DNA of 64,000 nt from Oscillospiraceae bacterium (GTDB taxonomy: Bacteria; Bacillota; Clostridia; Oscillospirales; Acutalibacteraceae). Below are positions 18,821 through 26,627 of the stretch, piece after piece; the first letter of the stretch is position 1; the number at the start of each line of letters is the position of its first letter. The stretch spans positions 62,001-126,000 of the forward strand of contig CACWPS010000004.1 in NCBI GenBank assembly GCA_902762875.1, given 5' to 3'. A program made the position numbers and the translations under genes. Below the pieces are notes generated by a model. It searched no databases, was not told the DNA's origin, and saw nothing but the letters and a program-made list of their open reading frames with translations.

Positions 18821-19648
18821 ATGAGAGTAAAGAAATCATTAAGTATTGTTCTTTCCTTGTTATTGCTGATTTCAGCAATGTATGTTCCTTTAGCATTTAC
18901 GGCTTATGCCGATGCTTCAGCTTTTGAAGCCCAGCATATGAAAGTTAATTTTGATGGTTATGATGCAGAAAATACTTATAAAATTTATCAAGGCGTAGCC
19001 TCACCTGCTTCCACTACTGTGTGGGACGGAAAAACAAGCAATACCGAGAATAGCTTTCAGTCGGGCTGGGCAGGCGGTTCGGGAACCGAAACAGACCCAT
19101 ACCGAATTTCCACAGCAAAACAGCTTGCAAAATTAGCGTGGATGTGCGCAAATAACGGCAATTCCAATATGTCCGATTGGTGGTATAAAGAAACATACAA
19201 TAAGTATTGGGTATTAACAACTGATATTGTACTTAACAATACAACAGATACAGGCGATGGAAAATGGTACGAAAATAGTGAAGGCCTACATTCATGGTAT
19301 ACAACAACTGCTAAATTGACTTATAATTCCTTTAACGGACATTTTGACGGTCAAGGTCATACAATAAAGGGATTGTATATAAATACTGATACTGCAAACA
19401 CTTGCGCAGGTTTGTTTGCTAACTTAGGATCAGGCGCTGTAGTAGAAAACATTAAAATAACCGATTCTTATATTCATGCTCCAAGAGCGGGTGCAATACA
19501 CGGCTGTTTCAACTATTCTGCAAGTAATGATTATTCAGATACTACAACCCATCCGATTCCCGTTATTCGCAATTGTTATATTGACGAAAGCGTAAAAATC
19601 GACGAAGAGCCTTCAATGGTGGAGGATGGACCGCTCCTTACACGATAA
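18821..19648 (+). CDS. GLUG-repeat protein copy 2, N-terminal fragment (frame-broken)
   Basis: The start is ATG 18821 behind AAGGAG. The signal peptide begins differently from copy 1 (MRVKKSLSIVLSLLLL), but from SAMYVPLAFTAYADA on the protein is nearly the same. One GLUG-like unit is present (GSGTETDPYRISTAKQLAKLA through AVVENIKITDSYIHAP). The frame ends at 19648 after VKIDEEPSMVEDGPLLTR, whereas another frame reads GGGWTAPYTITNSYSTTSLDAGYA across the same bases and continues into the next open frame. The gene is broken at the position equivalent to copy 1. It should be exported. Confidence 0.78.
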   Translation: MRVKKSLSIVLSLLLLISAMYVPLAFTAYADASAFEAQHMKVNFDGYDAENTYKIYQGVASPASTTVWDGKTSNTENSFQSGWAGGSGTETDPYRISTAKQLAKLAWMCANNGNSNMSDWWYKETYNKYWVLTTDIVLNNTTDTGDGKWYENSEGLHSWYTTTAKLTYNSFNGHFDGQGHTIKGLYINTDTANTCAGLFANLGSGAVVENIKITDSYIHAPRAGAIHGCFNYSASNDYSDTTTHPIPVIRNCYIDESVKIDEEPSMVEDGPLLTR

Positions 19649-20290
19649 CGAACAGCTATTCAACAACTTCCCTTGACGCCGGCTATGCCTCATCGTTTAA
19701 AAGCAGCTATGTTAAGGTTGCAGCAGATAGTATTTTAGGCGCAGACGCTAAAACTAAAATGCCCAAACTTGACTATGCAAATACCTGGGTAACTCTTCCC
19801 GAAAGCAAGCCTCAGCTTAGAGTCTTTTGTAATAAGGATGCTTATCAGCCCTGTTCTGTAGTACCAAGCGAAACTGATAGTTATATTGAAATCAAAAAGG
19901 AAGAAGAAACCTTTACTGCCGGAGGCGAAGAATACCGTGTAGGATTTATGCTAAATAAGACAGGTGCGGCGGATGCTCAGGTATATGAGCTTAAAGCGGG
20001 AGGAAAATACCGTGTAACCCTTAATTATACCGCTACCGCTCCTGAGGGCGTGAAGGTTGCAGCATACTCTGCGAACAGCGCCGACTGCGCCTTGGTAACC
20101 AATATGGTACCCTTAGGTTCGCAGGCTCTGCCCGCAGCTGAAGACTACAGCGATTTTTCATTTGACTTTACCGTACCGGAAGACCTTGATGATTCCGGTG
20201 TGAACGCATTAGCCTTTGAAACAGAATACAATTATGACGGTACAACAAGCTTTGCTGTTAATGTAACTGATGTAGTTGTAGACCGCTTAG
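18874..20290 (+). repeat. Long direct duplication, copy 2 (partner at 13132-14460)
   Basis: This segment is the second copy of the duplicated 5' half of the GLUG genes. Its two homologous blocks flank the frame break near 19610-19660. It retains about 40 bases missing from copy 1 at the break and about 30 bases (coding AFETEYNYDG) missing near 14409. Downstream of about 20290 the two genes are unrelated: copy 1 continues with GLUG units, copy 2 with a CBM and dockerin. Confidence 0.85.
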
Positions 20291-21342
20291 GCACCATAAC
20301 TGTTGATGACGGAACCGACACGCAGGAATATGTCGGCGTACCTGCCTGCAACGTAGCAGATGCGCCTTACTCGGAGTGTGCTGCTGAAGTACTTAATTTG
20401 CCGAAGTCTGCTGTCACCGAGAAATACGCTTACACTACTGATCCCGCCGACGCAACAGCCACGGCTTACGGTTTAGCTTATTATAACGATGCGGAAAAAA
20501 AAGAGGAAATAACCGAACCCATAACCTTTACTGCCGGCGATAAAACCGTTTACGCCGGAACAAAAACAGTTGTAGACACCACTTATCAGATGGCGTTTAC
20601 GGGCTTTGAGGACGGTGTGTATAATGAAAGAGAGCCTAATAAATATTATGACGGTGATCGATATTATGACATGCCTGGTGTTCTTTTTAGACCAGTCCAA
20701 GATAGCGGTATGTTGAGAACTCAAGAAGACGCCTACACAGGCAGCAGCTCAATAAAGTATGATTCTTCACAAATAACAAACCTCTCGACAGGTACTAATT
20801 ATAGGTCAATATATATCGGAAACGGTTTTGAATTTACGCCGGAAAGAACCTACGCTATATCCTTCTATGTAAAGGCGGCAGAAGGTAACACTGCTTCCAG
20901 CGTTGAGTTTGCAGTAAGAGGCAGCATAAGCTGTGCTCAGTGGGGCGAACGTAATAATACAGCTGTATCCGAGGGTGTTGCATTGGGTAAAAACTGGAAG
21001 AAGGTAACAATTAATTACAAGCCTAACACAAAAGATAAAAATGCTTATTATGTTCCTCAGCTGCTTGTTGATTGGACAGTAATTAAAGACACTCATACTG
21101 CAGGCGCTAAATTCTATATTGATACGCTTTCTATAGATGTAATCCAAGGCGACTGCAACGGTGACGGCGAGCGTGATATTCTCGACCTTGTAAGAATAAA
21201 GAAGATTTCTTTAGACTCTGGAAACAGTATGGGATGTGTAGCCGAGGAGCTCAAGGCGGCAAACTTTGATTCTACTGTTGCGGGCGTTGACGCTCAAGAT
21301 GTTACCGCATTCAAAAAGGGAATACTTTCAAATTTTCAGTAG
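19759..21342 (+). CDS. GLUG-repeat protein copy 2, continuation with CBM4/9-like and dockerin domains
   Basis: No ribosome site precedes ATG 19759, and the frame is open upstream through the GGGWTAPYTITNS coding stretch, so this continues the broken N-terminal fragment. Of the 527 residues, about 1-175 match copy 1. A strand-rich linker follows, then a CBM4/9-like jelly roll (about 280-445), and finally a type I dockerin. The first dockerin repeat is GDCNGDGERDILDLVRIKK, with Ca-binding D/N/D positions; the second is AANFDSTVAGVDAQDVTAFKK. Dockerins bind cohesins on scaffoldins, so the chain may join a cellulosome-like complex or a surface anchor. The frame stops at TAG 21340 immediately after the slippery-like A-AAT-TTT, before the CE2/GH16 frame. 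Confidence 0.82.
   Translation: MPKLDYANTWVTLPESKPQLRVFCNKDAYQPCSVVPSETDSYIEIKKEEETFTAGGEEYRVGFMLNKTGAADAQVYELKAGGKYRVTLNYTATAPEGVKVAAYSANSADCALVTNMVPLGSQALPAAEDYSDFSFDFTVPEDLDDSGVNALAFETEYNYDGTTSFAVNVTDVVVDRLGTITVDDGTDTQEYVGVPACNVADAPYSECAAEVLNLPKSAVTEKYAYTTDPADATATAYGLAYYNDAEKKEEITEPITFTAGDKTVYAGTKTVVDTTYQMAFTGFEDGVYNEREPNKYYDGDRYYDMPGVLFRPVQDSGMLRTQEDAYTGSSSIKYDSSQITNLSTGTNYRSIYIGNGFEFTPERTYAISFYVKAAEGNTASSVEFAVRGSISCAQWGERNNTAVSEGVALGKNWKKVTINYKPNTKDKNAYYVPQLLVDWTVIKDTHTAGAKFYIDTLSIDVIQGDCNGDGERDILDLVRIKKISLDSGNSMGCVAEELKAANFDSTVAGVDAQDVTAFKKGILSNFQ
21330..21336 (+). other. Candidate -1 slippery heptamer A-AAT-TTT before a stop codon
   Basis: In the dockerin frame the codons are tca-aat-ttt-cag-TAG. 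The seven bases AAATTTT fit the X-XXY-YYZ pattern of -1 frameshift sites in register. A -1 slip gives tca-gta-gag and continues without a stop (SVEPVEANDTNVKISGG) into the CE2-like/GH16 frame. One lost T in a T5 run, by mutation or sequencing error, would look the same. Confidence 0.45.
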
Positions 21343-21380
21343 AGCCTGTTGAAGCTAATGACACTAATGTCAAAATAAGC

Positions 21381-21433
21381 GGGGGAGGCGTTGCAGTGGA
21401 AAATGGCGTTCAGCTTAACTGCAGCGCCTCCTC
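21381..21433 (+). other. Strong hairpin overlapping a possible internal ribosome site and GTG start
   Basis: Arms 21382-21396 and 21419-21433 can pair over about 15 positions (core GAGGCG with CGCCTC, extending through TTGCAG with CTGCAG; a few G-U pairs) around a 22-base loop. The 5' arm contains GGGGGAGG seven bases before GTG 21396. The structure could therefore hide an internal start, or stall ribosomes about 45 bases past the slippery heptamer. It may also be a by-product of coding sequence. Confidence 0.45.
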
Positions 21434-22985
21434 TATTGAATTTACTTCAACAGGCTGTGAGAAAATTTATCTAAACGGCAAAAATACCGGCTCCGATATT
21501 TATTTTGCGGTCTATATAAACGGAATACGCCAAGAAGAGCGTGTGAAATTTACTCCTTACAGTACATCTGTGCTTATAGCACAAGACCTTATACCTAAAA
21601 ATATCTATAAAGTAAAGCTTGTGCGTGAAACCCGGCAAAATAGCGGTACATTTATTGCCGAGGCACTTGTTTTAGGTGATTTAAGCAATGCGGGTACGCT
21701 GTGTGCGCCTCCCGCACAAAGCAATTTGTATATCGAATTTGCGGGTGCTTCAATCCCCGAATACGCAACCAAATCCTATGCGTTTATTGCGGCACAGACC
21801 CTTGAAGCCGATTTCCGTATTGCCCCCGACAGCGGTAACACGGTTGAAAATATGACCGAGTATTATAATACCCTCAGAAGCGAAAGAACCCCCGATTTGG
21901 TGGTAGTTGATTTCGTTGGTGAAGATATCAACGGCTTGATTAGTGCGATTGAAAAAGCTTACGATGGGGTAAAAATTATTTGTGCGGGAAGCGGTAGTAA
22001 TAACGGCAATGTTTATTACTGTGACCTGAGCGGTGACCGGCAGGCAGAAAAACTTGTAAGCTTTATTACCGAAAACGAAATTTTAGCTGAAAAAGAATCT
22101 GCACTCAGTTCGCTTACACTTACAGATTACGGCGGAAATAGTATAGACCTTTCGGGTTATAGCCTTGTTTGGTATGACGGTTTCACGGAAGCTTCTCTTG
22201 ATTCCGAAAAATGGGCACAAGACATCAGCGGAACTACTGCAACCGTTGCAAAGACTAAAGGCGAAAATAATTTGACCGTCGGTGGCGATACCGAAGCTGC
22301 CGAAGGTACCGCAGTATTAGCTTCAAAGCGTGTAGATGCCACCCATTACACAGTCGCCGGCGGTCTTTGTACCGAAAATCTTATGGCGTTTAAGTACGGC
22401 TATGTTGAGTTCAGGGCAAAGATTCCTTACGACAGGCCTGCGTGGTCCGCTTTATGGATGAAGTCAAACAGAACGATAGAAAAAAGCAGTACATCTTATA
22501 TGACCGAAATCGATATTATGGAATGCTTTGGCAAAAACGATGGCTTTAGACCGAATGTACATATGTGGCCCGATACCGGAGGAAGTATACAGGTTAATAA
22601 TCTTGTTAAGGATTATGTTCTTGGTGAATACAGCAGTAACTATGAATTCGAAAATACTGAGAACCTTAAGAATGAATGGCACACCTACGGATTGCTGCTT
22701 GAAAAGGACAGTGCAAAGTTCTTTGTTGACGGCGTTTGTTTCTCTGTGCTTGACAGTAGCGCTGATAAATTTTGGAAATACGGCAATAACCAAATAGGCC
22801 TTAACGACTATTACCATCTTATCATTGGCAACGGTCTTATTACGCCGGAAAGGGCAAATTGGGAGGGCGTTGATACGAGCAAGTATGTAAACGAAAACGA
22901 CGAATTCCCGATAAGCTTAACTTTGGATTATGTTCGCCTTTATCAGAACAGTAACGGTAAAATTCATTACGGGAAGCTTCCTTAA
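21396..22985 (+). CDS. Degenerate CE2-like esterase domain fused to a GH16 catalytic domain
   Basis: The 529-residue frame begins at GTG 21396 (GGGGGAGG seven bases upstream) but has no signal peptide. The same frame is open upstream to the dockerin, encoding the CE2-type strand TNVKISGG, so the natural product is probably fused to the preceding frame. Residues 1-100 form a CE2-like jelly roll. About 105-235 resemble the SGNH esterase fold, but the catalytic block reads EFAGASIPEYA instead of the usual GDS and the later block VVDFVGEDI instead of GTND, suggesting loss of activity. Residues about 250-525 are GH16 with catalytic E-I-D-I-M-E (near 22508-22525) and W-x-A-L-W-M-K. It would act on extracellular beta-glucan-like polymer. 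Confidence 0.85.
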   Translation: MENGVQLNCSASSIEFTSTGCEKIYLNGKNTGSDIYFAVYINGIRQEERVKFTPYSTSVLIAQDLIPKNIYKVKLVRETRQNSGTFIAEALVLGDLSNAGTLCAPPAQSNLYIEFAGASIPEYATKSYAFIAAQTLEADFRIAPDSGNTVENMTEYYNTLRSERTPDLVVVDFVGEDINGLISAIEKAYDGVKIICAGSGSNNGNVYYCDLSGDRQAEKLVSFITENEILAEKESALSSLTLTDYGGNSIDLSGYSLVWYDGFTEASLDSEKWAQDISGTTATVAKTKGENNLTVGGDTEAAEGTAVLASKRVDATHYTVAGGLCTENLMAFKYGYVEFRAKIPYDRPAWSALWMKSNRTIEKSSTSYMTEIDIMECFGKNDGFRPNVHMWPDTGGSIQVNNLVKDYVLGEYSSNYEFENTENLKNEWHTYGLLLEKDSAKFFVDGVCFSVLDSSADKFWKYGNNQIGLNDYYHLIIGNGLITPERANWEGVDTSKYVNENDEFPISLTLDYVRLYQNSNGKIHYGKLP

Positions 22986-23122
22986 CAGTCGGCACAATAT
23001 GAGTACAGGTAGAGGTATTTTAAGTGCCGAGGTATCGTTTGTAAAGGATCTATCCGCTTGATTTGATAACTTTAATCAATGATATTGCATATGCATAATT
23101 AATTTAAAGGGGGATTTCCCAA

Positions 23123-24982
23123 ATGAAAATGAGGGCTCCTGCAATACCGCTTATAACGGTTGATCCGTATTTTTCGGTATGGAGCAGAGATAATATAAAC
23201 GATAAGTTCCCGACACACTGGACCGGTGCCCGAAATGCTATGTTGGGTTTAGTTACCGTAGACGGTGAAAAATACCGCTTTTTAGGTGACAGTACAGATA
23301 AGGCTTTGGAGCAGACAGACTGTGAAATAGACGCACTTTCGTCATCATTTGTCTTTGAAGGAGCGGGAATAAGGCTCACCGCACGCTTTACAACCCCGCT
23401 TTTGATAGACAGTCTTTATTATTCGTCGCGACCTGTATCATACATTTATCTTACATACGAAAGCATTGACGGAGCCGAGCACAGAGTTACTGCTAAAATT
23501 TCGGCAAGTGAGGAGCTGTGCCTGAATTTGGCGGGCGAAGGCCGTGCTTTAGCGGAAGAGGTAAGCGTTAACGGCGTTTCGGCAATCCGTATGGGCAGGG
23601 GAGGACAAAAGATTCTTAACCGCAGCGGCGATAATGTGAGAATAGACTGGGGATATTTTTACTTAGGAGCACGCGGAGACGCCGTATGCGGTACAGAGGT
23701 TTTTGAGAATCTTTATGCGGTATATACCGAAGCCGAGCTTAAGAATGAAGCGTTGTTTATTGCCGCATATGACGATATTGACAGCCTTCTTTATTTTGAA
23801 GAACCGATAAAGGCTTACTGGAAGAAGGACGGTAAAACAATAGAAGAGGCGATAAGCGAGGCCGCATCTGAATATGAAGCTGTTTCAGAGAAGTGCGACA
23901 AATTTTCACGCAAGCTTTATCAAGACGCATTGGATAAAGGCAATGAGGAATATGCCGAACTTTTAAGTCTTGCTTTCCGTCAGGTTATGGCGGCGCATAA
24001 GCTTGCTGTAGATAAAGAAGGAAATAACATTTATATTTCTAAGGAATGTTTTTCAAACGGCTGTGCCGCAACAGTTGATGTAACCTATCCGAGCGCTCCG
24101 ATGTACCTTATTTATAATACCGAGCTTTTAAAGGGTATGCTTCGTCCGATATTTAAGTACGCAGACTCAAAAGCTTGGAAATTTGAGTTTGCGCCGCACG
24201 ATGTAGGTACCTACCCGTTACTTAACGGTCAGGTATATAATCCGGGAAGTCTTGAAGGTCAAATGCCTGTCGAGGAATGCGGAAATATGCTTGTGCTTGT
24301 TGACGCTATTTGCAGACAGGACGGCAACTACAGCTTTGCGAAAGAGCACTTCGCACTTTTGGAAAAATGGAGCCGCTATCTTGTAGAATACGGTGAGGAT
24401 CCCGCAAATCAACTTTGCACAGACGATTTTGCAGGACATATGCCTCACAATGTCAACCTTGCAATAAAGGCCGTTATGGGTCTTGCGGGCTTTGCGGATA
24501 TTCTTGAAAATCTGGGTGAAGTCGAAAAAGCAAAGTCTTTCTATGCTACGGCAAAGCGATACGCAGATTCAATTTGCGAAAGGGCAAAAAATGACGACGG
24601 AAGCTACCGTCTCGCTTTTGACCGTGCGGATACCTTCAGCCTTAAATACAACTCTGTATGGGATAAGCTCTGGAGAACAAATTTGTTTGAAGACAAATTT
24701 TATTCGGGCGAGATTGCACGCTACAAAAAAGAAGCGTTACCCTATGGTGTCCCGCTTGACAGCCGTGCTTCTTATACAAAATCGGATTGGCTGGTATGGT
24801 CTGCCTGCTTAGCAGAAAATGAAGAAGATTTCGATTACTTTATTCATATGCTTTACAGTGCATTCAATACAATGCACACAAGGGTTCCTATGACGGACTG
24901 GTATTATGCCGATATTGCAAATATGGTACACTTCCAGAACAGAACTGTTCAGGGTGGATTATTTATAAAATTAATGTTTTAA
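23123..24982 (+). CDS. GtaA-like protein (DUF5127/DUF4965/DUF1793 family)
   Basis: ATG 23123 follows AAAGGGGGA. The 619-residue protein begins with the hallmark APAIPLITVDPYFSVWS of DUF5127. The glutaminase-like six-hairpin region (DUF4965/DUF1793) follows, with DVTYPSAPMYL, FAPHDVGTYPLLNGQ, AGHMPHNVNLAIKAVMGL and the C-terminal VPMTDWYYADIANMVHFQNRTVQGGLFIKL. Fungal relatives are annotated as glutaminase A, but the (alpha/alpha)6-type fold and the repeated occurrence in polysaccharide loci make a glycosidase role plausible. No signal peptide is present, so it should act in the cytoplasm after import. The function is inferred from context only. Confidence 0.8.
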   Translation: MKMRAPAIPLITVDPYFSVWSRDNINDKFPTHWTGARNAMLGLVTVDGEKYRFLGDSTDKALEQTDCEIDALSSSFVFEGAGIRLTARFTTPLLIDSLYYSSRPVSYIYLTYESIDGAEHRVTAKISASEELCLNLAGEGRALAEEVSVNGVSAIRMGRGGQKILNRSGDNVRIDWGYFYLGARGDAVCGTEVFENLYAVYTEAELKNEALFIAAYDDIDSLLYFEEPIKAYWKKDGKTIEEAISEAASEYEAVSEKCDKFSRKLYQDALDKGNEEYAELLSLAFRQVMAAHKLAVDKEGNNIYISKECFSNGCAATVDVTYPSAPMYLIYNTELLKGMLRPIFKYADSKAWKFEFAPHDVGTYPLLNGQVYNPGSLEGQMPVEECGNMLVLVDAICRQDGNYSFAKEHFALLEKWSRYLVEYGEDPANQLCTDDFAGHMPHNVNLAIKAVMGLAGFADILENLGEVEKAKSFYATAKRYADSICERAKNDDGSYRLAFDRADTFSLKYNSVWDKLWRTNLFEDKFYSGEIARYKKEALPYGVPLDSRASYTKSDWLVWSACLAENEEDFDYFIHMLYSAFNTMHTRVPMTDWYYADIANMVHFQNRTVQGGLFIKLMF

Positions 24983-25211
24983 CCGGTCATAAAATAAGTC
25001 ATTACGAAAGCGCTTTGCTTTGACCTCATTATTCTTTATTCATTTGAAAAAGCCGCTTTAATGAATATTGAAGAAATGAATAATTAATAATGAATAATAC
25101 AAACGAAAAAGCCGCTCGATTTACATCAAGCGGCATTAGAATACGGGCTAAAATTTTTCAATTATATGGTTTAACAAATTCTATTAATTCATTTTTAGTC
25201 ATACTAAAACC
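24983..25211. other. Intergenic tail with repeat element, no gene seen
   Basis: The gap after the GtaA-like gene contains the left copy of the 99-bp direct repeat and low-complexity A/T sequence. An open frame on the + strand here is only the antisense of the four-helix-bundle gene and repeat DNA. I see no promoter or further gene. Confidence 0.6.
25036..25134. repeat. 99-bp direct repeat, left copy
   Basis: Bases 25036-25134 and 25661-25759 appear identical at an offset of 625. Each copy holds an inverted repeat AAAAAGCCGCTCGA ... TCAAGCGGC that works as a minus-strand terminator hairpin (stem followed by TTTTT), plus ATTCATTATT-type short repeats. The pair brackets a single small gene. Confidence 0.9.
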
Positions 25212-25568
25212 TCATTTATTATTTTCCTTTGCGGTATTTATTGAGGAAATTAAAATTCGTTTGATATCAAGACAATCATTTAATAAAGAGGTTGCCGTTT
25301 CTTCGCTTATATATTCGGATAACTGCAATAATTTAATCCAATATTCTGTTTCGGCGGTTTCTTTCAATGCAATGTGCAGTTTGGAAATAAAATCCGCTTT
25401 GCTTTGACCGTAATTAGCCTCATTGATATTAGCACCGATTGAAGTTCCGCTACGAACGATTTGCTTAGAAATTATGTTTTCCTTTTTATCTTTAACAAGA
25501 TATTGATTGAGCTTTATTATTCTTGAGGCAAAGGTTATTGATTTATCTATTAGAATATTATCACGCAT
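25212..25568 (-). CDS. Four-helix-bundle protein (23S rRNA intervening-sequence protein family)
   Basis: I use ATG 25568 (MRDNILIDKS); a GTG at 25577 lies almost on the AAAGG ribosome site. The 118-residue product matches the family pattern: SITFASRIIKL, IVRSGTSIGANINEA, KADFISKLHIALKETAETEYWIKLL, and a C-terminal helix ending IKRILISSI. These proteins form four-helix bundles and were first seen in rRNA intervening sequences, but they are widespread and of unknown function, often near mobile DNA. Here the gene is alone between two perfect 99-bp repeats and is followed on its own strand by the terminator hairpin of the left repeat, suggesting a small mobile or repeat-associated unit. Confidence 0.88.
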   Translation of the reverse strand: MRDNILIDKSITFASRIIKLNQYLVKDKKENIISKQIVRSGTSIGANINEANYGQSKADFISKLHIALKETAETEYWIKLLQLSEYISEETATSLLNDCLDIKRILISSINTAKENNK

Positions 25569-25649
25569 TAATTTCACAGCCTTTCTTTACTGATTATATC
25601 AAATAAAAGAGTGAAAATCAATTATTCATTATTCATTAGCGCAAGCGGC

Positions 25650-25702
25650 TTCAATATTCATTATTCATTTGAAAAAGCCGCTTTAATGAATATTGAAGAA
25701 AT
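25650..25702. repeat. AT-rich perfect inverted repeat at edge of right 99-bp repeat
   Basis: TTCAATATTCATTA at about 25650-25663 is the exact reverse complement of TAATGAATATTGAA at about 25684-25697, so the junction can fold into a long hairpin. This supports a MITE-like origin of the flanking element. Confidence 0.65.
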
Positions 25703-25759
25703 GAATAATTAATAATGAATAATACAAACGAAAAAGCCGCTCGATTTACATCAAGCGGC
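25661..25759. repeat. 99-bp direct repeat, right copy
   Basis: This copy appears identical to 25036-25134. On its right side it joins directly to the 5' half of a tRNA-like sequence on the minus strand. Its terminator-like hairpin (GCCGCTTGA / TCGAGCGGC plus TTTTT on the minus strand) would end any transcript that enters through that fragment. Confidence 0.9.
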
Positions 25760-25783
25760 TCTATCCAGCTGAGCTATCAGCGC
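25758..25783 (-). pseudogene. tRNA 5' fragment (acceptor strand and D-arm only)
   Basis: Read on the minus strand, 26 bases give a 7-base acceptor strand GCGCTGA, then TA, then a D-arm GCTC / AGCTGGATA / GAGC with the invariant GG. After that the sequence passes into the 99-bp repeat: there is no T-arm and no matching 3' acceptor strand nearby. It looks like a tRNA gene cut by the repeat element. The tRNA identity cannot be assigned. Confidence 0.55.
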
Positions 25784-25856
25784 ATATGATATCCACAACA
25801 AAAGTTATTATATCATATTAGTTTTAAATAATCAAGTAAAATTTGTAATTATTTTT

Positions 25857-26552
25857 TCAGCGTCTTTTGTTTGTTATCGCAATCAGACGGATAAGCTGTG
25901 CTAAGGAGACAAGTGCGGCGGCAATATAGGTCATAGCAGCAGCTGAAAGCACCTTTTTGGTGTACTTAATATCATTATCTGTCAGCAGAACCGATCCATT
26001 TTTAAGGGAAGTTATAGCACGGCTTGAGGCGTTAAACTCAACAGGCAGAGTAATAAGCTGAAAAATAAAGGCTCCGCAGAAGAAAAGTACACCTAACTTT
26101 ACTAAAAAATAGAAATTAAATATAAGTCCGATAATAAGCAAGGGCAGAGAAAGCTGTGAGCCTAAGTTGCATACGGGCAGTATAACCGAGCGTAGCTTTA
26201 TCGGGAAATAGCCCTTTGCGTACTGTACGGCATGGCCCGCCTCGTGTGCGGCGACTCCTACTGCAGATATACTGTAGGAATCGCAAACCGATTCCGAAAG
26301 CCTTATTGTATTGGTGCGGGGGTCATAGTGGTCGGTAAGATTGCCCGAAACCCGCTCGATTTTAACCCCGTGAACGCCGTTTAATTCCAGCACTCGGCGT
26401 GCCGCATCCGCTCCGCTTATATCGGTACGGTAGGCGGAGTATTTTGAAAATGTAGTCTTTACCTTTATCTGCGACCATAGCGCAATAATAACTGCGGGTA
26501 CTACAAGGTAAAGATAAAGGGAATCAAAGCCGTAGTAATATAATCCTCCCAA
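25857..26552 (-). CDS. yugP: Zinc-dependent membrane metallopeptidase, YugP-type
   Basis: This 231-residue protein has an N-terminal membrane span (LYLYLVVPAVIIALW). A soluble part follows with the zinc-binding AAHEAGHAVQYA (about residues 101-112), then two to three C-terminal spans. It matches the neutral zinc metallopeptidase family PF04298. The start is uncertain: TTG 26552 gives MGGLYYYGFDSLY, but the GGGAGG it encodes could itself be the ribosome site for an unusual start a few codons later. It stands between the repeat cluster and the ychF gene on the same strand. Substrates are unknown; a role in membrane protein quality control is the usual guess. Confidence 0.85.
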   Translation of the reverse strand: MGGLYYYGFDSLYLYLVVPAVIIALWSQIKVKTTFSKYSAYRTDISGADAARRVLELNGVHGVKIERVSGNLTDHYDPRTNTIRLSESVCDSYSISAVGVAAHEAGHAVQYAKGYFPIKLRSVILPVCNLGSQLSLPLLIIGLIFNFYFLVKLGVLFFCGAFIFQLITLPVEFNASSRAITSLKNGSVLLTDNDIKYTKKVLSAAAMTYIAAALVSLAQLIRLIAITNKRR

Positions 26553-26627
26553 AAGGTGTCACTTCCGTAATAATTTAATTTATAGTATTATTATAAACCG
26601 TAAAAATTAAAATTGTATAAAATATTT

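Noticed and set aside
25090..25407. Open frame on + strand through the repeat
   Set aside because: It is the reverse of the four-helix-bundle gene plus repeat DNA, with no ribosome site.
25036..25759. CRISPR array
   Set aside because: There are only two 99-bp repeats, separated by a whole gene, and no cas genes.
25758..25783. A complete tRNA gene
   Set aside because: No correct anticodon arm, T-arm or 3' acceptor strand follows.
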